Below, in pieces: positions 47,681 through 55,518 of a DNA stretch of 64,000 nucleotides. Source of the stretch: Bifidobacterium sp. (lineage in GTDB: Bacteria > Actinomycetota > Actinomycetes > Actinomycetales > Bifidobacteriaceae). Under the pieces are notes generated by a model. The model did no database searches, was not told the DNA's origin, and was given only the letters and a program-made list of their open reading frames with translations. A program made the position numbers and the translations under genes. Numbering within the stretch: the stretch's first letter is position 1; every line of letters starts with the position of its first letter. The stretch lies in assembly GCA_022640915.1 (NCBI GenBank), contig JALCCT010000001.1, positions 225,211-289,210 of the forward strand, read 5' to 3'.

Positions 47681-49567
47681 CTAGCCGGCAAACACGCCCG
47701 CGCCCTGCGTCGATTCCTCGCCCGATACGATCATGCGGCGATAATAGCCGTCACGCTGCATCAGCTCGTCGTGGCTGCCTTGCTCGAGGATGCGCCCCGC
47801 GCCGAGCACAATGATCCTATCGGCGTCGCGGATGGTCGAAAGCCTATGTGCGACGATCAGCGTGGTGGTATGCGCCGACACGTTCGCGATCGCCCGCTGT
47901 AGGAGGGATTCGGTGCGTGAGTCGATGTTCGCGCTCGCCTCGTCGAGGATGAGCACACGGGGCTTGTGCGCGATCGCCCGCGCGAAGGAGAGCAGCTGAC
48001 GCTGGCCAGCCGAGAAGGTTTCGCCGCGCTCCATCACCGGCTCATTGATCCCAGCGGGCAGCCGGTCGACGAATGGCTTGGCATACGAAGCGGCGAGCGC
48101 ATACTCCGCAGCAGCATCGTCAATCGGGTCGTTGAGCGTGATATTCTCCTTGATTGTTCCGGAGAACAGGAACACATCCTGCAATACCAGCGCTACTTGG
48201 CGGCGCAGATCGCGCCTGCTGATCGTGTTAATATCAACGCCGTCAATGAGAATCTGGCCGCGCTGGATCCGATAGAATCCGCTGATCAGATTCGTCACCG
48301 TCGTTTTGCCTGCCCCGGTGCGCCCGACAAACGCAAGCGTGGAACCGGCCGGAGCCGCGAAGCTGACATCCTTAAGCACCCAATCCTCGTCGTGGTAGGC
48401 GAACCATACGTGCCTGAATTCGATGGTGCCGCACATATGCGTCAAAGGGCGCCCGGCTTCCAGGTCTTCGAGCGTATCGGAGGTGTCAAGCAGCGTGAAG
48501 ATGCGGTCGGCCGAAACAAGCGCGGACTGAATAGTTGTGTAGTTGTCGGCCATGTCGGAAATCGGGTCGAAGAACTGGGAGATATACGAGGTGAATGCGT
48601 ACAGCACGCCGATCTGCAGGCTCTGATCAGATATTCTGCCCATGCCGTACCAGATAATGAGCGCGATGGCGAGATTCTCGAACACAGTGGACGCCGGCTT
48701 GAGAATGCTGTTAATGAGCACTTGCAGCCGGGAAACGTCATAGTAATCGGTGTTCAGCGTCACGAAGCTGCGCCTGCGGGTGGACTGCTTGTGGAACATC
48801 TGAATCGTGCGCATACCCGCCAACGTCTCGGCCAGGAAACCATTGATTCTGCCGACCAGCCGCTTCATTCGCGCAAAGGTATTACGCACGGCCTTTCGCA
48901 TGAGGAAAATGATCAGGAACATCACCGGCAGCACACTGAACGAGATCAGCGTGAGATGGATGTCCATCGCCGCCATCGCCGCTACCGTGCCGATGATCAG
49001 GAATACGTCCTGAAACAGGCTCAGCAGCACGTCGGTATACAGGTCGCTCAGGGCCTCCGTATCGTTCGTCGCGCGTGTGATCAGACCACCTGACGGCGTT
49101 CTGTCGAGCCGGCTCAACGGCAGCAGCTGGATGGTGGTGAACACGCGGCGGCGCAAATCGCGCATGATCTCCTGGCCTACCCGGTTGATGACATTCGTCT
49201 GGACGACGCTAAGCAGGCCGCTTGCTGCGACAACGGCCAGATAGGCTCCGGCCATGCCCCACAACGAGAACAGACCATGCTGGGGCACGCGGCGAGTCAG
49301 AAAATCATCGATGACCACTTTGAGAATGTACGGCTTGGCGATCAGCGCGCCGTTGACGAGCAGCGTGCAGACCATTGCGAGCACGATAGGCTTCCAATGC
49401 GGGATGTTGAGCGCCATCAGGCGGCGCAAAGCGTGCGCTGACGCCGGACGGCTCGCGGCCATCGGCGCTGCCATTGCATTAGCTGCCATCCCATCACCAG
49501 CATCAGGCGAGCCAGTCGTTGCCGGCGCCGTTGCGTTCGTGCTGGAGCTGGTATTCGACGATGTCAC
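47681..49567 (-). CDS. ABC exporter half-transporter, catalytic-site subunit
   Basis: 628 aa with an Ala/Thr-rich N-terminus, six spans and a C-terminal ATPase: Walker A GRTGAGKTT, signature FSAGQRQ, Walker B ILDEASANID with the catalytic Glu, and H-loop AHRLST. Its gene starts inside the 3' end of the preceding one (65 nt overlap). With that partner it forms a type IV (LmrCD/TM287-288-like) heterodimeric exporter for drugs, lipids or peptides. Confidence 0.92.
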   Translation of the reverse strand: MTSSNTSSSTNATAPATTGSPDAGDGMAANAMAAPMAASRPASAHALRRLMALNIPHWKPIVLAMVCTLLVNGALIAKPYILKVVIDDFLTRRVPQHGLFSLWGMAGAYLAVVAASGLLSVVQTNVINRVGQEIMRDLRRRVFTTIQLLPLSRLDRTPSGGLITRATNDTEALSDLYTDVLLSLFQDVFLIIGTVAAMAAMDIHLTLISFSVLPVMFLIIFLMRKAVRNTFARMKRLVGRINGFLAETLAGMRTIQMFHKQSTRRRSFVTLNTDYYDVSRLQVLINSILKPASTVFENLAIALIIWYGMGRISDQSLQIGVLYAFTSYISQFFDPISDMADNYTTIQSALVSADRIFTLLDTSDTLEDLEAGRPLTHMCGTIEFRHVWFAYHDEDWVLKDVSFAAPAGSTLAFVGRTGAGKTTVTNLISGFYRIQRGQILIDGVDINTISRRDLRRQVALVLQDVFLFSGTIKENITLNDPIDDAAAEYALAASYAKPFVDRLPAGINEPVMERGETFSAGQRQLLSFARAIAHKPRVLILDEASANIDSRTESLLQRAIANVSAHTTTLIVAHRLSTIRDADRIIVLGAGRILEQGSHDELMQRDGYYRRMIVSGEESTQGAGVFAG

Positions 49568-51299
49568 GGTATTCGCCCCCTTTCCCTACAAGTTCCTCGT
49601 GGGTGCCATGTTCGGCGATACGCCCACCATCCATGACAATGATGTCGTCGGCGTCTCGGATGCTCGAGATGCGGTTGGAGACGATGATCGTCGTGCGCCC
49701 CTGCCGCTCGTGCCGCAAGTGCTGCAGGATCGCGGCCTCGGTGACGGTGTCCACTGCGGAGAGCGCGTCGTCGAGGATAAGGATGCTCGGCTGCCGGATC
49801 AGCGCCCGGGCGATGGCGATGCGCTGTTTCTGCCCGCCGGAGAGATTCACGCCGCGCTCGCCGAGCACAGTGTCGAAGCCTTGGGGCAGCGCATCGATAT
49901 CATCCTTGACATTGCATGCCTCGGCCATGGCTTCGATCTGCGCCTGATCGGGGTTCGACGAGAAGAACGCGATGTTATCACTCACTGACGCGGAGAAGAG
50001 AAAGACGTCTTGCGGTACCACGCCCATCGCGTCGCACAGCGTGCCGATCTCGATGTCGTTGATGTCATGCCCTGCGATGCGGATGCCGCCGCGTTCCACG
50101 TTGTACAGGTGCAGCAGCGCCGCGACCAGCGTACTTTTGCCCGAGCCGGTGGCGCCGATCACACCCAGCGTCGTGCCAGCCGGCACGCTCACCGAAATAT
50201 CGCGCAGTGTCGGCACATTGGCGCCAGGGTAGGCGAAGGTGAGATTGTGCAACTCCACCGAGCATTGCTCAGGCAATTCACGTACCGTGCCAATGTTCTC
50301 GATAGCCGGTTTCACGTCGAAGATGCCGTCGAGCCGAGCGAGCGACGCCATGCCGCGCTGCACGATCGTGATGACCCGTCCGATGTTGAGCACCGGTGCC
50401 AGAATCATCGCCAAGTATCCATTGAACGCGACGAAGTTGCCAAGCGAAATACTGCCGTCAAGCACCATGCGACCGCCGATCGCAAGATTCATCGCGAAAC
50501 TGACCGTGAAGCACAGCTCGATGAGCGAAGACAGATACGCCGAAATATGCACCATGCCCATATTCGAGTCCATCATTTGCTGATTAAGGCTTTCGAATCG
50601 GCGCACTTCGCCGTCCTCCTGCGCATAGGCCTTGATGACTCGAATGCCGTTGATGTTCTCATTCACTCGGTCTGAGATCGCGGAGAACGTTTCCTGCACT
50701 GTGCGGAAGCGCTTGCGCACGCGGCCTCCGATATGCATCATGATCCACACCATAAGCGGCATAGGAATGAGCGCCAGCGCGGTGAGCTGCCAGTCGACGC
50801 TCCGGATCATCATCGCCACAGAGATCACGCATACGACGATGCCGTTGATCGACATCGAAAGTGCCGGGCCAAACGTCATGCGCACCGCGTTGATATCGTT
50901 GATGGCGTATGCGATCAGATCGCCGGTTTTTCGGCTGTTGTAGAACTCCGGCGACAACCGCTGGAATTGGTCAAACAACGAGTCACGCAAATGGTATTCG
51001 AGCTTACGTGCGTTGCCGATGATCAGATTGCGCCATAACAGCGTGAACGCGAACACGCCAGCTGCAATGCACAGGATCCACGCCAGCTGCGCATAGACCG
51101 CACGCTCATCGAACCGTGGGGTTTTCATCAAGTCAATGATGCGGCCAAGCACCTTGGGAAACAGCGTCTGCACATATGAGGCCAGCAGCATGAACGCCAC
51201 ACCACAGGCGTACGAGATCCAATGGGTGCGCATAAACACGACCAGCATTCTGACGCCCGAACGTAACGGCTTGCCCGATCGCGCTGTTGCTCCACCCAT
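49503..51299 (-). CDS. ABC exporter half-transporter, degenerate-site subunit
   Basis: 598 aa with six spans and an ATPase with Walker A GATGSGKST, signature LSGGQKQ and Walker B ILILDDALSAVD, in which Asp replaces the catalytic Glu. The switch region reads VSNRISS instead of the usual H-loop His. Loss of catalytic residues in one of two subunits is normal in heterodimeric exporters. First gene of the pair, with the ribosome binding site AGGAGG before ATG 51299. Confidence 0.92.
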   Translation of the reverse strand: MGGATARSGKPLRSGVRMLVVFMRTHWISYACGVAFMLLASYVQTLFPKVLGRIIDLMKTPRFDERAVYAQLAWILCIAAGVFAFTLLWRNLIIGNARKLEYHLRDSLFDQFQRLSPEFYNSRKTGDLIAYAINDINAVRMTFGPALSMSINGIVVCVISVAMMIRSVDWQLTALALIPMPLMVWIMMHIGGRVRKRFRTVQETFSAISDRVNENINGIRVIKAYAQEDGEVRRFESLNQQMMDSNMGMVHISAYLSSLIELCFTVSFAMNLAIGGRMVLDGSISLGNFVAFNGYLAMILAPVLNIGRVITIVQRGMASLARLDGIFDVKPAIENIGTVRELPEQCSVELHNLTFAYPGANVPTLRDISVSVPAGTTLGVIGATGSGKSTLVAALLHLYNVERGGIRIAGHDINDIEIGTLCDAMGVVPQDVFLFSASVSDNIAFFSSNPDQAQIEAMAEACNVKDDIDALPQGFDTVLGERGVNLSGGQKQRIAIARALIRQPSILILDDALSAVDTVTEAAILQHLRHERQGRTTIIVSNRISSIRDADDIIVMDGGRIAEHGTHEELVGKGGEYRDIVEYQLQHERNGAGNDWLA

Positions 51300-51550
51300 C
51301 CGCCACCTCCTACCGCTGCATTTCGTGCCCCCTATAGCCTACGACTGAGTGCGGCGCCGATGCAGCAAACCCCGGTGACATTCGCGCATGGGTGATTGGT
51401 CGCATGCCTGGCTAGGCGATCATTATGCGATCGGGCACGATCATCGCAAACAGAACCCTGAAGGTAACCTTCCATGACTTAATCGGTTCAGAGATTACGG
51501 ATTCTGCGATATAGTGGGGGTCACAACAACGTCAACGAGGAAGGCCTGGC

Positions 51551-52375
51551 ATGACACAGACGCACCACACGGCATCTGCGCCCAATGCAACGCCACCTGA
51601 GAATTCCTCGACGACAGCAGGCAGGGAAAACCAGCCATCTCACTCGTTATCAGCCGTCGATGCTTTGGTCGAATATCACGATTCACGCCCACCCCGACGC
51701 TCGCGCCTTGCCACTCTGCGCGCCCTGCCGTGGCGAGGCAAATGGCCCTACTTCCGCGACCAGTTACTTCTGAAAACAGTGGCAGGCCTTGCGGCTATTG
51801 GCATTGCCGTTTTTCTGGCAGTGCATATATTCGCCCCGGCCGCCAAACCACAGCTTTACGTCGCCGTGATTGACGGAGCTTTGTCTTCGCAGAGTGCCGC
51901 AACGCTGCAATCGCAGACGGCACGGGCGCTTAATCTGCCCGAAGGGCGCAACGGCGGCGTCATAGTCGACGCCTCCTTCAATTTCAGTGAAGGGGATCTG
52001 AGCAAGTTGCAGACCCTGCTCAGCAGCGGCGAAGTCGATGCGATCATCGCGCCACCAAAGGATTTCGCCAAGCTTGCCGGATATGGCTATTTCACTGCGG
52101 TGCATACGTCACTCACCGCATCGCAACGCGCCGAATCAAGCAGCGACTGGGTGCGTTTGCGCGGCTATGACGACAGCGAGTCGACGGATGCCTTTTACGA
52201 CGGCTCAGGCAAAGGGCCAACCCAGGCGTATGGCATTCGGCTCACGCATGCACAAGGCTGGGACTCCTTACACCCTGCGCGGGCTGACGCAGTGATCGGC
52301 TTCGTGCAAGGCTCGAAGAATCTTGGCACGTCTCAGGCGCTCTTCGACTACCTGTACCAAGGACGCCACTCGTGA
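51551..52375 (+). CDS. Membrane-anchored protein of unknown function, YesL-gene partner
   Basis: 274 aa: a cytoplasmic, disordered N-terminus (1-72), a single span (about 76-95, LLLKTVAGLAAIGIAVFLAV) and an extracellular domain. The outer domain resembles the fold pattern of substrate-binding proteins (YVAVIDGALSSQSAATLQSQ, VDAIIAPPKDFAKLAGYGYF) but is shorter and I cannot name a family. GAGGAAGG precedes ATG 51551. It is followed 64 bp on by a DUF624 gene, a pairing that suggests a joint envelope role. Confidence 0.7.
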   Translation: MTQTHHTASAPNATPPENSSTTAGRENQPSHSLSAVDALVEYHDSRPPRRSRLATLRALPWRGKWPYFRDQLLLKTVAGLAAIGIAVFLAVHIFAPAAKPQLYVAVIDGALSSQSAATLQSQTARALNLPEGRNGGVIVDASFNFSEGDLSKLQTLLSSGEVDAIIAPPKDFAKLAGYGYFTAVHTSLTASQRAESSSDWVRLRGYDDSESTDAFYDGSGKGPTQAYGIRLTHAQGWDSLHPARADAVIGFVQGSKNLGTSQALFDYLYQGRHS

Positions 52376-52439
52376 GAACGATACTGCTGCGGCCGCAATC
52401 TCCGCTCACAATCATAGGTCATAACCATCGGGAGGCATC

Positions 52440-53087
52440 ATGCAGTCTTTAAGACCCGGCAGTGTATTTGACGATTTCATGTCGCGCGTAGGCGATCTGG
52501 CGATGCTTAACATAGCCTGGACAGCGTGCTGTCTGCCCATTGTCACCATTGGCGCCTCGACGGGCGCCATGTACGAAGTGATACGCTCGCTTCATGAGGG
52601 CGATGATGCGCATGTCCTTCGACAATTCGCCCGCGCATTCAAACGACGTTTCGGCGCCTCGCTGGCGCTGACGCTTATTATGCTCGCCGTCGTAGCACTC
52701 GCTGCCTTCGACCTGTGGTACACGACCAAGCTCATGCCTGACGCGAACATGGCCTCGCTGTCATGGGGCACCATAGTGGCGTTGAGCGTCGTGCTGTCGG
52801 CCGGCGCAGGATTCATTTTCCCAGTCATGTCGCGTAGCAAACTGTCAATCGGGGAACAGATCAAGCAATCGTTCGTCGTGGCTCTGCATCATCCGCTCGT
52901 CGCGGTTTCGATTCTCGCGCTCACAATAATCCCACTCGCCATAGCGACTCTCGTGCCTGGCGGGTTACCATTCGTCGTTTTCTTCTGGGGGCTACTCTTC
53001 ACCGCCGCCAGCGCGTATCTCAACATCGGTATGATGCTTAACAGCAGAATCATCCAACTCAAAACCCATACGCGAGTCAGCCAATAG
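52440..53087 (+). CDS. DUF624 (YesL-like) membrane protein
   Basis: 215 aa, five to six spans. The N-terminal FDDFMSRVGDLAMLNIAWTACCLPIVTIGAST is the family hallmark. YesL-like proteins lie beside carbohydrate ABC transporters in Gram-positive bacteria, and a mannoside cluster follows here on the other strand. Their biochemical function is unknown. ATG 52440 is preceded by GGGAGG. Confidence 0.88.
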   Translation: MQSLRPGSVFDDFMSRVGDLAMLNIAWTACCLPIVTIGASTGAMYEVIRSLHEGDDAHVLRQFARAFKRRFGASLALTLIMLAVVALAAFDLWYTTKLMPDANMASLSWGTIVALSVVLSAGAGFIFPVMSRSKLSIGEQIKQSFVVALHHPLVAVSILALTIIPLAIATLVPGGLPFVVFFWGLLFTAASAYLNIGMMLNSRIIQLKTHTRVSQ

Positions 53088-53097
53088 CGCTTTACGT

Positions 53098-54294
53098 TCA
53101 CACTTGAGCGTTCGAATCCACACGATCAAGAAATCTGATATATCCGTCCTTGGCGAGACGACGAAAATCAGGGCCAGTGCGCTCATGCGACAATGGGGTG
53201 CCATAGATATTCACCTCGCCATGCCAGGAGTTCGTCCACGCGAGATACCACAGCACCCGCCGCGTGAGCGCGCTGGAGGCTGCCGCCCTGTCGAGGAACT
53301 GCGTCCAAGGCCTGTCCGGTACTCCTGCGAGCGCATTGGGCGTACCCACCTCCGTCATCGCCGGAAGCTTGCCATGAGCCTGCGCCACGCGGGCGAGTTC
53401 TTCCAACGAGAGCTCAAATTCAGCTAGTATCTGCTCGGGATCGCCTGGGTTGTCTTGGCGGCCAATGTCGATATAGTCGTCGAGCCCAAAAATATCGACA
53501 AACCCGTCCCCGGGGTACCCTCGCAGATAGTCCTCGGCGAAGGTCGCTCGATCTAGTCGAATGCGGCTACGATCGGGCGATATGGCATACAGCAGGTTGT
53601 GCACGCCGCATTGGTCGCGCAGATAGGTGACGACATATCGCCATAATGCAGCGAAGTCCTCTTCCGTAGCGTCTGCCTCTGGGCCGAACTGCCCGCTTTG
53701 CCCGTTGCGACGAAGCCGCTCTACGTCCTGCTCGCTTTCGTCCCTTCCTCCGATACACCACCAGAACCAGTCGCCGTTATGTTCATGGAATGGGCGGAAC
53801 ACGATTGGAATGAGAGACCCCTCATCATCAGTCAGTGACAATGCAAACTGCGCGAAGGCCTTCAGCCACTGCTGGTAGCGTTTATGGCTCGATCCGCCTG
53901 GCAGTACAGCAGTCACTGATCCCTGAGCTAGGTTCTGCCCGTAGCCGCCGCCGGTGATCGGATTGACCGAATGCCAGCTGAACGTGATGATGCCGCCGCG
54001 ACGATAGTCTTGCCGGACTGCGTTTCGAATACGCTCGAAGTACTCGGCGTCATAATCATCAGCACCGAAACGCTCAAGCCCGCCAAGTTCGAAACCAAAT
54101 ACAGCCGGATATGTGCCGGTGGCCTCCAACACATCGGATGCTGCGCCACCGCTGTTGCGTGCGATCAGCTCATCTGATTGATGGCCGAATAGCGCATACT
54201 GTCCGACTGTCTGATTCAGCCGCGCGAGCAGCTCGACCCCTGCCGAACACAGGCGGTCATCGACCTGAGCAATGGCACTGTCAGTGATGGGCAT
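53098..54294 (-). CDS. GH26 beta-mannanase / mannooligosaccharide hydrolase, cytoplasmic
   Basis: 398 aa from ATG 54294 (AAAGGAC box). The catalytic barrel has FRPFHEHNGDWFWW (acid/base Glu171) and MTEVGTPN (nucleophile Glu315), typical of true GH26 endo-beta-mannanases. There is no signal peptide or binding module, so it acts inside the cell on imported manno-oligosaccharides. It is 16 bp after the LacI gene and is last in the mannoside cluster. Confidence 0.9.
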   Translation of the reverse strand: MPITDSAIAQVDDRLCSAGVELLARLNQTVGQYALFGHQSDELIARNSGGAASDVLEATGTYPAVFGFELGGLERFGADDYDAEYFERIRNAVRQDYRRGGIITFSWHSVNPITGGGYGQNLAQGSVTAVLPGGSSHKRYQQWLKAFAQFALSLTDDEGSLIPIVFRPFHEHNGDWFWWCIGGRDESEQDVERLRRNGQSGQFGPEADATEEDFAALWRYVVTYLRDQCGVHNLLYAISPDRSRIRLDRATFAEDYLRGYPGDGFVDIFGLDDYIDIGRQDNPGDPEQILAEFELSLEELARVAQAHGKLPAMTEVGTPNALAGVPDRPWTQFLDRAAASSALTRRVLWYLAWTNSWHGEVNIYGTPLSHERTGPDFRRLAKDGYIRFLDRVDSNAQV

Positions 54295-54310
54295 ATCTTT
54301 TTGTCCTTTC

Positions 54311-55339
54311 TTATCCTGCAAGCGGACCGCTGGAATCGCGGAATACCAGTTCGTTGTCAGTCTCTTGAATCGAGTCAACATGACGTCCTGCTATGAGGTC
54401 GAGCAGCATGCGGGCAACATGCTGGCCTTGGGACACGACACTGCGCCTGCGGGCGGTAATGCTGGGTACGCTGACCTCGCACATGAAAGAATCGTCCCAT
54501 GAGACAATCGAGAGCTGGTCATGCACTGTGATGCCCATATCCTTCGCCGCGGTTAACGCGGCCAATGCCATGACATCGTTATCGTAAACGATTGCGGTGG
54601 GCGGATGCGGCAGCGACAGCAGACGCTCGGTGCAGCGTCGACCCTGTTCAGGCGAATAATCAGCATGAAAGCAGCTGTATGTCATGTTCAATGCCGCTGC
54701 CTCCTCCATGAACGCATTGTCACGGATGAAGGTATGTCCCAGCCGTTCAGGGCCGGCCACCCGTGCAATGCGGATGTGGCCCAACTCGTTGAGGTAATCA
54801 ACGATGAGATGCGCCGCGTCCTGTTCGTTGTCATACAATGCCGGGAGCCCGCCCGCCATCGAGGGATCGCACAGCGCCACCACAGGCATTCGGGCATCCT
54901 GTTTGAGCAGTGTGATGCGCGGGTCATCTAACTCCACGTTCAGAACCAGCATCGCATCCACCGCGCCGGAGGCAATCCATTCCTTGATGACACCAAGCTC
55001 GTACTGCTGGTTGCGCGAGGAACGGATGAGTAACGAGTATCCTTCCTTCTCCAGCTCGGAAGTCAGACCGGCGATGAGCTCGGTAGTGAAGGATTCCACC
55101 GACAGCACGGTGGTATCGTACGTAAGCACGAGGCCGACGCTGTGAGTCGCATCATTCGACAAGGCTTTCGCTGCACTGTTCGGCCGCCAGCCCATCTGGG
55201 CGGCGACGTCGAGCACACGGTCTCGTGTAGCCTTCGATACCCCGGGCTTGCCATTCAAGGCATAGGAAACCGCGCTGTTCGACACGCCCGATGCCTTGGC
55301 CACGTCGGAAATCGTGACTCTCATCTTTGCTGCGATCAT
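54311..55339 (-). CDS. LacI-family repressor of the mannoside cluster
   Basis: 342 aa from ATG 55339 (GAGGTGGAG box). The N-terminal HTH is VTISDVAKASGVSNSAVSYALNGK (7-30) followed by the hinge. The remainder is the sugar-binding periplasmic-protein fold (SVGLVLTYDTTVLSVESF, AIVYDNDVMALAALTAAKDMGI). Its probable operator is the AACCGGTT palindrome in the promoter of the binding-protein gene at 62.1 kb. Inducer likely a manno-oligosaccharide. Confidence 0.9.
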   Translation of the reverse strand: MIAAKMRVTISDVAKASGVSNSAVSYALNGKPGVSKATRDRVLDVAAQMGWRPNSAAKALSNDATHSVGLVLTYDTTVLSVESFTTELIAGLTSELEKEGYSLLIRSSRNQQYELGVIKEWIASGAVDAMLVLNVELDDPRITLLKQDARMPVVALCDPSMAGGLPALYDNEQDAAHLIVDYLNELGHIRIARVAGPERLGHTFIRDNAFMEEAAALNMTYSCFHADYSPEQGRRCTERLLSLPHPPTAIVYDNDVMALAALTAAKDMGITVHDQLSIVSWDDSFMCEVSVPSITARRRSVVSQGQHVARMLLDLIAGRHVDSIQETDNELVFRDSSGPLAG

Positions 55340-55481
55340 ATACTCCACCTCGCTGTCAGGACGTCTGTGCTTCTCTCGCACTTCTCAGCACCGGACGCAT
55401 GGCCAGCTAGATCCCGTCTTAGCCCACCAGCATTGCGTTCACGCCCTTCTTATCATAGGCTGCAGAATGCCGTAGACGAGA

Positions 55482-55501
55482 ACAATATCAGGGAATATTG
55501 T
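55482..55501 (-). promoter_or_regulatory. Inverted repeat upstream of the LacI gene
   Basis: ACAATAT (55482-55488) with ATATTGT (55495-55501), separated by 6 bp, between GH2 and lacI, about 150 bp before the lacI start. A TATGAT box (minus strand, about 55452-55457) lies downstream. It could be an operator or the GH2 terminator region. Confidence 0.35.
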
Positions 55502-55518
55502 AGTAGACCCAACAGGAC

